Positions 10,319-21,075 of a DNA stretch of 64,000 bases are shown here, piece by piece; position 1 is the stretch's first letter; each line of letters starts with the position of its first letter. Below the pieces are notes generated by a model. That model did not search any database. It was not told where the DNA came from and was given only the letters and a program-made list of their open reading frames with translations. Source of the DNA: Iris pallida (lineage: Eukaryota > Streptophyta > Magnoliopsida > Asparagales > Iridaceae). A program made the position numbers and the translations under genes. The stretch covers positions 2,594,163 to 2,658,162 of the forward strand of contig JANAVB010003999.1 of assembly GCA_029216955.1 (NCBI GenBank), written 5' to 3'.

Positions 10319-12800
10319 CTGGAAATTGCTGAGAAACCCAATTTCGGGGTGAGCTTTTATGAAAAACCCACCCGCTGGATGAGTTTTATGAAATACCCAG
10401 AATTAAGTATTTTCACGTTAAATATTCCAAGATTCCTTGTAGATGCTCTGTATTTACAAAATTAATACCATAACTACCCCTCCGCACAAAACTCAGATTT
10501 GGATTGCGATTCTCGTCGTCTTCTTCTTCTTCTTCTTCACGAGAGATCTGAATTCCATTGCTCTCATTTTCAGCAGAGATCGCAAAGATCGTTCGTAGTT
10601 CACCGTGCTTTTTTTTCCAGTCGAACTCCTATCATCACTCATCTTCTTCTTCTTCTTCTTCTTCTTCTTCTTCTTCTTCTTTTCCGACAATTAGGTCAAT
10701 TATGGAGAGAAGATCTTCTTCTTCTTTTCCATAAGAGTTAGCATCGTTTTGAAAGAAGAACGAAAACTCTTGAATCTTTATTCATGTCAAATTTTTTTCA
10801 CAAAATAAAAAAAATAAAAAAATAGATTTCTGTCAACTGTTCTCCGTCGATATCTCACGAAGAATACTCATTCTTCTGCATTTTAACAAGGAGAATGCCA
10901 TTCTCCGTGTTGAATGGCATTCTCCGTGTTTCTAACACGGAGAATGGAATTCTCCGTGTTTCTAACACGGAGAATGGCTATTCTCCTGTGTTTTAATATT
11001 TGAATGACCATTCTCCGTGTAAATTAACACGGAGAATGCCATTCTCCGTGTAATTTAGCACGAAGAATGGCCATTCTCCGTGTAATTTAGAATGGAAAAT
11101 ACCATTCTCCGTACTAAATTATACGGAGAATGGTCATTAATACTAAGAATAACCATTCTCCGTGTAAATTAACACGGAGAATGCCATTCTCCGTGTAAAT
11201 TAACACGGAGAATGGCATTCTCCGTTTTATTTAACACGAAAAATGCCATTCTCCGTGTTAATTTACACGAAGAATGGTTATTCTCCTGCGTTTTAACACT
11301 GGAATGACCATTCTCCGTGCCAAAATACACGAAGAATGGTCATTCTCCGTTTTATTTAACACGGAGAATGGTAACACGGAGAATGGCATTCTCCGTTTTA
11401 TTTAACACGGAGAATGACATTCTCCGTGTTTCTAACACGGAGAATGGTCATTCTCCTGCGTTTTAACACTGGAATGACCATTCTCCGTGCCAAATTACAC
11501 GGAGAATGGTCATTCTCCGTTTTATTTAACACGAAGAATGGCATTCTCCGTTTTATTTAACACGAAGAATGGCATTCTCCGTGTTTCTAACACGGAGAAT
11601 GGTCATTCTCCTGCGTTTTAACACTGGAATGACCATTCTCCATGTTAGAAATACGAAGAATGTCATTCTCCGTATTTCTAACACGGAGAATGGCATTCTC
11701 CATGTTTCTAACACGGAGAATGGTCATTCTCCTGCGTTTTAACACTGGAATGACCATTTTTCGTGCCAAATTACACGGAGAATGGCCATTCTCCGTTTTA
11801 TTTAACACGGAGAATGGAATTCTCCGTTTTATTTAACACGGAGAATGGCATTCTCCGTATTTCTAACACAGAGAATGGTCATTCTCCTGCGTTTTAACAC
11901 TGGAATGACCAATCTCCGTGTTAGAAACACGGAGAATGTCATTCTCCGTTTTATTTAACACGAAGAATGGTATTCTCCGTTTTATTTAACACGGAGAATG
12001 GCATTCTCCGTATTTCTAACACGGAGAATGGTCATTATCCTGCGTTTTAACACTGGAATGTTCATTCTCCGTGCTAAATTATACGGAGAATGGCCATTCT
12101 TCGTGTAAATTAAGACGGAGAATGGCCATTCTCCGTATAATTTAGCACGGAGAATGGCCATTCTCCGTTTAAATTAAGACGAAGAATGTCATTCTCCGTG
12201 TTACTAACACAGAGAATGGCCATTCTTCGTGTAAATTAAGACGGAGAATACCATTCTCAACAAGGAGAATGGCCACCCTCATGCGAAATTAACATTCTTC
12301 GTGTTCTAACACGGAGAATGCCCATTCTCCTGCATTTTATGGTCAGTTGAAACTTTGGAGGGCCAAAACTTTGACTGGGAGGTCGAAACGAGGTCCCGTT
12401 TGTCGCAAAATGAGCGTATTGTCGAGGAGCCTGAGACTAACTGCTTCTTCGTTAGACGGCCTTCCGAAATTTTTGAATCGCAAAAAAATGATGTTTGGAC
12501 CTCCGTTTTAGCACTTTTGCCGTTTGTCTCGGTCTTTCCGAAATTTTCTGACGAGTTTTTGAAGATTTTTGAGGAGAAACCTAGATTCGAAAGTGAGCAG
12601 CGTATAGAAGAAGATGAAGAAACGTTTTTTTTAAGAGCAGTTTCGTGGATGTTTTCAATAAATTAAAAGGAAGGGCAAAAGGGTCATTCGGAACCCGCTT
12701 TGGATAAGTTTCTCTAATTCTGGGCACGCGATGAAAGTTTTTTTAGCGGTGGATTTTTCATGAAACTTTTTTAGTTTTTGGACATTTCATAAATTTTCCC
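10319..12800. mobile_element. Non-autonomous Mutator-like element carrying a palindromic array
   Basis: A 9-bp duplication TAGTTTATT flanks it (10310-10318 and 12801-12809). The ends form long imperfect inverted repeats of roughly 100 bp. The right end, read inward, is GGGAAAATTTATGAAATG; both arms share ATGAAAAA[C/T]CCACC and CCCAGAATTA. Nine-base TSDs and long TIRs are the Mutator signature. Inside are (CTT)n-rich DNA (10520-10735), a 1.5-kb minisatellite, and a 12340-12665 segment with a 103-codon ORF of no recognised family. No transposase is present. Confidence 0.8.
10860..12335. repeat. Palindromic minisatellite (ACACGGAGAATGG / CCATTCTCCGTGT)
   Basis: Half-units ACACGGAGAATGG and their reverse complement alternate along the whole 1.5 kb, separated by short AT spacers such as TTCTA, AAATTA or TTTTATTTA. 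Many neighbours form near-perfect 24-26 bp palindromes. A variant block with CTGCGTTTTAACACTGG recurs at about 11281, 11451, 11606, 11727, 11882 and 12035, giving a higher-order period near 155 bp with some shorter or longer steps. There are no unique spacers, so it is not a CRISPR array. Confidence 0.9.
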
Positions 12801-12809
12801 TAGTTTATT

Positions 12810-13705
12810 TATAGTTTAGGTTGGATTACAAAAGCTCGTAGGGTTGGGCGTGCTGGAATTTAGCGCCAACACATTCATAAAATTGTAGTACATATGGGCC
12901 TTAACCAACTAGCTTATGATAGAGCAAGATTTATGCATATCATCAAAAAAATGTGTACAATGTTACACCTGTCGAGAGGGCCGGACCAACCCGGCATGAA
13001 ATTTGAATGGGACTGGTCAAGAACAATGGCCCGGACCAGGCCAGGCCAGATCTAAAGGTAGAAAATCTCAGCCCAACACGACACATAGCTCACAGTATGG
13101 TAGGCTTCGGCCTTCGGGTCAGATCAACTCGGTCCACTTGATAAGTCTACTGTTCGTCGAAGTCATACTAAATACAAAAAAAAAAGGTTTGATTTGGGGT
13201 GCTGACATCTAGGTTTATAGTTTAATACTTTGTTATGTTTTTATGAAAAAAAAAGTAATGCATAATACATGCTCATGTTGGACATCCCTTGCCAGGTTTC
13301 TTATTGTTAGGTGAATTGTGTTCAAATTTACAAACATAATAGCTGTTGTATATTAATTTCACATAGAGTCATGATATTGGAATTTAAAATGTTTCAAGAA
13401 AAGTGATGTATTTACTTATTTATCCACATCAGAATCTCAAGTATAGGAGACCCAACACATCAGGGCCGATTGAAACTCGGGTTGGCCTTGCACTTCGGAT
13501 TGGGCCTTAGAATCAGGTCCAGCCTGATCGGGCCTATCTTATGGACCGAGATATGAATTCCAGTATGTCCCGATATACTATATCGAGCCAGTGTCCATGA
13601 TTAATCGGACCGGACCGATACATTGACCAATTTTTCGAATCGGACTCGTATCGATTTAGGCAGGTCCGACCCACAGGTCTAGTCAATGTTGAGTTGTCCA
13701 TCAAT
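12810..13705. other. Intergenic, no gene seen
   Basis: The stretch contains degenerate GGACCGG/CCGGTCC-type words (12970-13140 and 13460-13680), as often seen in decayed plant repeats. No supported ORF or complete element boundary was found. Confidence 0.5.
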
Positions 13706-13713
13706 ATGGGAAC

Positions 13714-13878
13714 CAGGGGCGGATCCAGAAACTATAGCTAGGGTGGGCTACCAAAATTTAGGGTGGGCTGGAAGTAGGTAAATCTATATAAAAAAAATTC
13801 AAAAAAAAAAATTATATAGAAAAAAAATGTAAAAAAAAAAAAAAATTGGGGGTGGGCTCCCCTCTGGATCCGCCCCTG
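13714..13878. mobile_element. hAT-type MITE (CAGGGGCGGATCCAG ends)
   Basis: Perfect terminal inverted repeats CAGGGGCGGATCCAG / CTGGATCCGCCCCTG are flanked by the 8-bp duplication ATGGGAAC (13706-13713 and 13879-13886). This terminus is widespread among plant hAT MITEs. The 165-bp element has an A-rich middle. Confidence 0.92.
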
Positions 13879-13924
13879 ATGGGAACTAAAAATGAAATGC
13901 AATTAATTAGAGAATTGTAAATTA

Positions 13925-16048
13925 GGCTGCGTTTGGTTCATTGTAATGTAATCGTAATCGTAATGGAATTGGGTTTGTAATGTAATTGAGTTTGTAATGT
14001 AATGGAATTACAATTACATTACTATGTTTGGTTGAAACATGTAATCAAACCATGTAATGTAATGTTAATTACATTCATGTGTTTGGTTTACCATGTAATG
14101 TAATTGAATTTTTAATTTAATATTTTTTTAAAATACAACATAAAATTTAAAAAGTTGATCAATACAAAATTTCAAAAATTTAAAAAGAAAAAAGAAAATT
14201 AAATTAAAAATAAATAATAAAAAAGGGGGGAAATGGTTTGTTTTCTGCTAAAAAAAGACCAAAAAACGAAAAAAAAAGACAAAAATAAAAAATACCAAAA
14301 ATGACAAACGAACAAAACAGAAGGAAAAAATACCAAAAATGAAAAAGCGATAAAAAAGAAAAAACGACAAAAAAAAGATAAAAATGTGAAAACCATAAAA
14401 AGTGACCAATAATGATAAAAAATGACTAAAAACAGAAAAAATGACAAAAAACGATTAAAAAAAGAGCAAAAAAAATAAAAAACGATATAAAAAGGAACAG
14501 AAATGACAAAAAACGAAAATACGAAAAAAGACAAAAAACAAGAGGGAATTAAAACGAGCAAAAAAACGACAAAAAGATTAAAAAACTCGTAAAAAAAATT
14601 CCAAAAACGACAAAAAAGGGAACAAAAACGACAAAAACAACAAACAAAAAGAAAAAAAACGAGCATAAACGACAAAAAAAAAAGTGAAAAAAGACCCAAA
14701 AAAAAGCAAAAAAGGATATAAAAAAGCGAAAAAAAAACATGCAAAATCGACCAAAAAGATAGAAGACGATAAAAACGTAAAAAATGGTCAAAAAACGTAC
14801 AAGATCGACAAAAAATCGATAAATAATATGCAGAAATGGCAAAAATTGTGCAAAAAAACGACAAAAAACGATAAAAAAAGTAAAAATTGATCAAAAACGA
14901 TAAAAAAAAAGGGCAAAAATGAACAAAAACGAAAAAAAAAAAAAGGGCAAAAAGGACAAAACCGAACAAAAATGACAACAAAAAATGAACAAAAAACGAC
15001 AAAAAAACGGACAAAACAAACAAAAAAACGACACAAAATCTAACAAAAAACGAACAAAAATGGCAAAAAAATGAATAAAACGACAAAAAATGAACAAAAA
15101 AAGGACAAAACACGACAAAAAAACCGAACAAAATGACAAAAAACGAACAAAATTACAGAAAACGAACAAAACGAACAAAAAAAGACCACAACACCAAACA
15201 AAAGGACAAAACCGACAAAAAAACAAACAAAAACAACGAAAAACCGAACAAAAACGACAAAAAACGAACAAAAACGACAAAAAACGGACAAAAACAAACA
15301 AAAAACGACAAAAAAAAAAAACAAAAACAACCAACAAAAGAACAAAAATGACAAAAAAAAACGACAAAAACGACAAAAACGAACAAAAAAAAAGGACAAA
15401 AACGACAAAAAAACCGAACAAAAATGAAAAAAAAACGAACAAAAATTACAAAAAAGACAAAAAACGAACAAAACAACAACAAAAAATGACAAAAACGACA
15501 AAAAACATAACAACGAAAAAACGAACAAAAATGACAAAAAAAGAACGAAAACGACAAAAAAGGGACAAAAACAACAAAAAAGACAAAACGACAAAAAAAC
15601 AAACAAAAACAACAAAAAATGAACAAAAATGACAAAAAAGGACAAAAAACGATAAAAAAGGGACAAAAACGAACAAAAAAACAAAAAAAAAAAACCAAAA
15701 CGAACAAAAATAACAAAAACGAACAAAAACGACAAAAAAACGAACAAAAACGACCAAAAACCGAACAAAAATGACAAAAAACAAACAAAAACAGCAAAAA
15801 ATGACCAAAAAAACGAACAAAAAGACCAAATTATAGCATACCAACCTTCCGCTTAAGTTGTAATGTAATTGCGATTACATAGGTTTTATGATGTAATTGA
15901 GTTTAGAAGAAACTGATGTAATGTAATCAAACTTGTAATCGCGATTACATTATATCTAATTTTTTTTGTCCAACCAAACACCCGAGTTAGATTGACAACG
16001 TAATGCCAATTACATTACGTTGTCCAATCCTGCAAACCAAACGGGCCC
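13925..16048. mobile_element. TIR element filled with a CAAAAACGA-type array
   Basis: The left end GGCTGCGTTTGGTT pairs with the right end AACCAAACGGGCC. Subterminal GTAATGTAAT / ATTACATTAC words are repeated at both ends in inverted orientation (13940-14110 and 15855-16020), which is typical of transposase-binding subterminal regions. The flanks read TTA on the left and CTA on the right, so a clean duplication is not proven. About 1.6 kb of the interior is a low-complexity array; no transposase is present. A Tourist/PIF- or hAT-related origin is inferred from the GTTTGGT terminus. Confidence 0.65.
14240..15832 (+). repeat. T-poor AAAAACGA/AACAAAAATGAC array
   Basis: Degenerate 6-12 bp words such as ACAAAAACGAC and GAACAAAAA fill the stretch. 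The plus strand is almost free of T, particularly after 14900. The minus strand therefore reads as Phe/Val/Cys/Ser-rich ORFs up to 310 codons and the plus strand as Lys/Thr/Asn-rich ORFs. All are artefacts of composition. Confidence 0.9.
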
Positions 16049-16108
16049 TAGTGTTTTTTATGCTTTAAATCTTTCGCCAACATATACTTCCTATTATGAT
16101 ATTTATAA

Positions 16109-16394
16109 GAGCTAATTAAAGTTTAGTCCTAGATTTTATAACAGCTTAGAGTTTAAGTCTAGTCTTGATATATCCAATTAAAAATTTAGACCCTGAATTT
16201 TTATTATTTTATTGTTATTTTTTCATTATATCCTTCCTACTCTATATATAAAGGTTTCATTGTCAAACATGGAAGGGAGGATAATGAAAAACTAAAACAA
16301 ATAATAAAAATTCAGGGTCTAAACTTTCAAATTTGACAAGTCGGAACTTGAACTCTAAGCTGGTATAAATACAGGATCTAAACTCTAATTAGCC
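16109..16394. mobile_element. Fold-back MITE (Mutator-like)
   Basis: Arms of about 110 bp are inverted: AATTTTTATTATTT on the left pairs with AAATAATAAAAATT on the right, and CTAATTAAAGTTTAG with CTAAACTCTAATTAG. The 9-10 bp sequence ATATTTATAA flanks it (16099-16108 and 16395-16404). TSD length and long arms suggest a Mutator-derived fold-back element. Confidence 0.8.
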
Positions 16395-16560
16395 ATATTT
16401 ATAATCTCAATGATCTTTTACATTCGTAGTTTTGAGATCTACATTTAGTTAGAATTGAATGCATTCGTGTGGAAACAAAAGAGGGGTCCTTCATTTCTTC
16501 CATGATATACAGTTGGACTAGAGCTAGTATTAAAAACTTACAATATAATTATAACACACA

Positions 16561-16757
16561 TAGGGCCGGCCATGGGGTAAGTCTGACAAGACTTCGGGCT
16601 TGGGCAACCCCCCTCCATAGGGCAACCCTCTAGACCATTTAGTTTTCTTAGGACCGGTTCGACAAAAATCCAAATTAAACATTTATTTTTCAATAAGGAT
16701 AAAGGGCAACAAAAATTAGCTCCGGCTAAGGCAACCCAAACCGCGGGGCCGGCCCTG
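16561..16757. mobile_element. hAT-type MITE (YAGGGCCGGCC ends)
   Basis: Ends TAGGGCCGGCC and GGCCGGCCCTG are inverted. The 8-bp duplication AACACACA lies at 16553-16560 and 16758-16765. The interior contains GACAAGACTTCGG and AAGGGCAAC, also found in a second, interrupted copy at 24295-25591. Confidence 0.92.
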
Positions 16758-16765
16758 AACACACA

Positions 16766-17985
16766 TACAAAAAAAAAAATTTAGATTATTGACTTTTCTG
16801 TTTAGACCCTTATAAACAAAAACTCAAGGAATAAGTTGCACATAATCCAACGATTTGTTATTATTGAGTTTAAAAAATTAGAAACTCATGAGTTCTCCTA
16901 GAATTTTTGCCTAACATATGTATATCTTATGCATTTTGTGACCAAATTGAGAAAGTAAAAGTACTTTTTTCCAGGGGCCTATATTTTGGGGTTTGTTTGG
17001 CTGCCTCTACATATAAATCCAATATAACAAATACTCTTGTAATTGGAGTTGCAGCCAAATGTTATACAAATATTTCAAATTTATTATAAGTTATATTATA
17101 AATATTCAAAGTTTCAAAAGTTGGAGTATCATGCACCAAAAATTATTGCAGTATTTGTTGCATAAACTTTTGCTTACATGCAAACAAATGTCCCTCAAGT
17201 ATTTGATATTTCAAACTTCTTATAAGTTATATTATAAATATTCAAACCTTTCAAAAGTTGGAGTATCATACACCAAATATTCTGCACCAAACACTTGAAG
17301 ACAATGCATTAAATTTTCTCGGTCTATTTTCTGCCTACAATTTGACCACAAAATTTCTAATGTTAGAATTATTTTAATAACACGTCTATATTTTTTGTCA
17401 AAGTTCACCTTTGGCTAATTTAAGAACGGTATCATGAATTTGAGCAAGGACGAGACATATAGAATGACTCGTATGAAAGAAAAAAAATTAAATAAATTGG
17501 GTGGGCTAGATCTCACCTCTATCTCAAACTAGTGACATACAAAATCAAGGAGATTTTTTTTAATGTAAATCAAGGAGTTAGAGCTCCTAAAGACTAACTA
17601 GCATCCCCTTTTTTTCGAGATTAACTAATATCTGTTTTTTCTTTCATGTCTACTTAAAAAAAAAATTCACTTCTTTAAGTTTTGGTTTTCCTTCTATTTC
17701 TGACAATTATTACTAACCGTTCCTTTCATTTTACTCTCTCCGTTTAACCAATTTTTTTAGGACTGCTATTCAAAATTTCAAACAATGGTCTTTAACTATT
17801 TTTTTTCCTTATTGGTATTTTTTTGTTCTTATAAACAACGGTCTTTAATCATTTCAAAAGTTCCATCCTATAACTTACAATTTTGTAGGACATGTAAACC
17901 AATTCTTTTAATAAGTTTTGCACTTACAATCATTTATTTTCGAAACCTTATTAGTTTTCACAATTTTTTTATCGAGACAAATTTT
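16766..17985. other. AT-rich intergenic DNA with a direct repeat
   Basis: No gene is seen. A unit of about 72 bp is repeated at 17069-17141 and 17207-17277 (shared ATAAGTTATATTATAAATAT and AAAAGTTGGAGTATCAT). Short ORFs over it are not supported. Confidence 0.6.
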
Positions 17986-18000
17986 ATTTGGTACATCATC

Positions 18001-18119
18001 TTTCTTTTTTTTATCATAACCCACATACCTACACGTCTTTACGGTTGATGGGTTCAAATTTTGTTGTATCTGTCTGGGGTCCACTGTGCATTCTACACGT
18101 GCTACAAGCGCCGGACATT
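18001..18119 (-). mobile_element. tRNA-derived SINE, copy 1
   Basis: Read on the minus strand it starts near the A-box-like TGTAGCACGTG, has a B-box-like ATTTGAACCC, then CAACCGTAA, and ends GTGGGTTATGATAAAAAAAA. A 15-bp duplication with one mismatch flanks it (ATTTGGTACATCATC at 17986-18000; ATTTGATACATCATC at 18120-18134). Pol III boxes, an A-rich tail and a long variable TSD are the SINE hallmarks. It resembles Au-like plant SINEs in layout. Confidence 0.75.
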
Positions 18120-18134
18120 ATTTGATACATCATC

Positions 18135-18543
18135 AATGTAACTTCTTTGACATATGAATCATGAGCAAAGTTGGTTGTTATTTGGACATAATGTATCCAT
18201 CCACAATGGATGTTTATGAAATATAAATTCTTGACATATAGTAACAATGTTTATGAAATGTTTTAAATCACCTAAACAAAATGAAATATATTTAAAATTG
18301 CTTATTATTCATATAATATAATAATAATATTTTAAAAATTATTAATTTTTTTTAAAATGACACACGCACGCACGCACACACACACATATATATAGTTCAC
18401 ATCCGTTGGATGTGCTTTAAGTCATCTAATCTTAACCATTGATAAATCAACGGTTAAGATTAGATAACTTAAAGCACCATCCAACGGTACAAATAGGAAA
18501 GATACATGAAAATGCAAAAAGTGTGGGGATCTTGATCCTTCCT

Positions 18544-18608
<65 letters not shown>

Positions 18609-18990
18609 CGAGAACCCACTCCATTTAGTCACGATATTTCATGTTAAGTAATCCTACCATATAATCATCACCGTTCTTTATACAATTGTATTTTGTTATA
18701 TTAAATTATATATCATACATTTCATTTTTGAGTAATAAAATTATAAGTTCTAAGAAAAATTATAATCTTTCCAAGCTAGAAAATAACTAAATGCTCCAAA
18801 ACTCCACAAAACTTAAAAATATATTATCCCCAATCCACAAATACATAATTCCACTTAAAATGACAAAAAAAAAACCCACTTTACGCACAAAATCACAAAA
18901 TGATAAACATCAAATTGCCATTAGTTAACTTTTTTTATAGATAATAATATAATTTATATTTTTCACTTACTAGTAACGAACGAACGAACC
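18135..18990. other. AT-rich intergenic DNA 3' of the minus-strand gene
   Basis: It holds (CACG/CA)n at 18360-18386, a long hairpin at 18403-18487 and (TA)n at 18544-18604. No gene is seen. Confidence 0.65.
18403..18487. repeat. Long imperfect hairpin (CCGTTGGATG ... CATCCAACGG)
   Basis: Left arm 18403-18443 and right arm 18446-18487 are inverted copies with few mismatches and a two-base loop. Shared words are TCTAATCTTAACC and GGTTAAGATTAGA. This is the form of a small fold-back MITE; no target duplication was identified. Confidence 0.75.
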
Positions 18991-19020
18991 ACAATGAAAG
19001 AAATCTACGATTACCAATTC

Positions 19021-19470
19021 TCAAACGGCGATTCTGGCACCGCCGGCGCCGGACTCGTCGGCGCCGCCTCCTGCGACGAGCTGGCTCTCGGTGATGATGG
19101 ACCGGTACATCTGCACCAGCACCTTCTCGTCGTACTCCTTCATCTGGACCGGACGCCCCAGCCCGCTAACTTTTGGGCCTTCGTACCCGAACCCGCCGCT
19201 GGACCCGGCGACCGCCAGCATCATGCGCACGTACGCGTCGCGGATCCCGGTGAGCACCCGCCTCGGCGTCAGCCTCCGGATCCGGGAGAGGAGCCGGAGC
19301 CGCGGCGAGATCTTGATCCGCCAGAACCTCCTCCTCCCCCCTCCGCAGGCGGCTCCGCCTCCGCCTAGATCGACCCTGCTCCGCCGCGTCCGGCGATGAC
19401 GGGCGGACTCTCCGTCCAGCCGCTGGTTCTTCTTCCAGTAGCTCTTCAGTCCTCCTTTGTAATTCTCCAT
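19021..19470 (-). CDS. Small basic plant protein of unknown function (149 aa)
   Basis: This single-exon gene begins MENYKGGLKSYWKKNQRLDG and ends GARIAV with a TGA. An Arg-rich stretch (residues 25-33) is followed by a Gly-rich linker. The conserved-looking core RRRFWRIKISPRLRLLSRI lies at 47-65 and an amphipathic LTGIRDAYVRMML at 73-85. The C-terminal half has KEYDEKVLVQMYRSII at 111-126. The core and the KEYDEK segment resemble small uncharacterised plant proteins seen in many angiosperms; no enzymatic motif, signal peptide or membrane span is seen. Strong GC bias against AT-rich flanks, one uninterrupted frame and a TATA box about 55 bp upstream support a real gene. Function is unknown; the basic amphipathic core could bind nucleic acid or membranes, which is inference. 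Confidence 0.8.
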   Translation of the reverse strand: MENYKGGLKSYWKKNQRLDGESARHRRTRRSRVDLGGGGAACGGGRRRFWRIKISPRLRLLSRIRRLTPRRVLTGIRDAYVRMMLAVAGSSGGFGYEGPKVSGLGRPVQMKEYDEKVLVQMYRSIITESQLVAGGGADESGAGGARIAV

Positions 19471-19521
19471 TATTTCTTATAATATTTATAGTTCGTCTAA
19501 GTTTGGTTGTTCTTGACTGGA

Positions 19522-19532
19522 CTTATATAAGG
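19522..19532 (-). promoter_or_regulatory. TATA box of the 149-aa gene
   Basis: On the minus strand CTTATATAAGT lies about 55 bp before the ATG. This spacing predicts a short 5' leader of roughly 25 bp. Farther upstream, GTGTGGGAGTGATGTG occurs twice (19618-19633 and 19651-19666); its role is unknown. Confidence 0.65.
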
Positions 19533-19689
19533 AAACGGCGGGATCGACTCACCGGTGGGCGGTCGCGTCACCGAGTGCTCTGGGCCGTTGATCTTGTGCA
19601 CAGTGCAGTGAAATAAAGTGTGGGAGTGATGTGAAAAGAAAAAAAAAAAGGTGTGGGAGTGATGTGGCAGTGGGGGTTCCACATTTCAT

Positions 19690-20610
19690 CTCGGGAGTTT
19701 GTTAGTTATTTTTGGCGGGGGGCTTCCTGTGATTTTGTGGCGTTGCAAAGTGACGTGGGTCCCATTGGGAATCAAGGATGTGGGACCACTCTTCCACTTT
19801 AAAAATCATTCAACTACATACGATATTATGGATTGGACATCAAAATAACATATGATTTTGTATTTCTTGTAACACGTAGTTTCATAGACCAATAAATCCA
19901 ACTAATTAATTATGGGAAACCATATGTCTGTACAAAAATTTACGTAGATGAGGGACCTTAGAATCAGATATTTTCATAAGAAAAAAATGATGCCGAAAGA
20001 CAACATTCGAATATAGTACTGAAAATCGAACGAGCTCGAACAAAGAGTGTTCAAATTTGGTTTGACTTAACCATCGAACGAGTTTGATTCAAGCCGAGCT
20101 TAACATCGAGCTCAAAATGGTGTTTGAACTCGGTTTGATTGGAGACTCGAACGGATCGAGTTCGAGCCAAAGTCCTATTGAACATATTGTATAGATTATA
20201 ACAATATTTCTCTCAAGTTTTAAAGACTTTTTTTTATTGAATTACTTATGCTCTTTACATCATAAATTTACATCATGTAAAGAACAAAAAAATGAATAAA
20301 ATTTCTAAGACAAAATATAATTCTATCTATTAAAAAAGGTATAATATATACTAGAAAAAGTCCTAATATGAGAAATCGAGCCGAACTTGAGCCTGTTTGT
20401 GAACAAGATCGAGTCGAACAATATGGTCGAATTCCGTATCGATTAGTCCATGAACGAGCTTAAACCGAGTCGAACACGAGCCGAATGCGAACGGTTTGAA
20501 TCGTTTTACAGCTCTTTTCAAATATTAATATAATCAAACATGGCTATCAGAATTTAGTGATGTGGTGATGGATGATTGGAGAGATTTAAGAACAAATATT
20601 ATCATAGGTT
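19690..20610. other. Intergenic with a CGAGCTCGAAC-type dispersed repeat
   Basis: From about 20025 to 20510 the words CGAACGAGC, GAGCTCGAAC and GAGTCGAAC recur at both ends of an AT-rich core. This is a familiar form of dispersed plant repeat. No ORF or clean termini were found. Confidence 0.5.

Positions 20611-21075
<465 letters not shown>

Noticed and set aside
10860..12335. CRISPR-like array
   Set aside because: Repeats are palindromic half-units with short AT spacers, no unique spacers and no cas genes; the setting is a plant transposon.
12355..12666. 103-codon ORF inside the Mutator-like element
   Set aside because: Acidic and hydrophilic with no known domain and no homologue that I recognise. 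It may be captured DNA but is not called a gene.
14199..15844. Long minus-strand ORFs (up to 310 codons) rich in Phe, Val, Cys
   Set aside because: They are a by-product of the T-poor array; there is no stop because TTA/CTA/TCA complements are rare. No domain pattern is seen.
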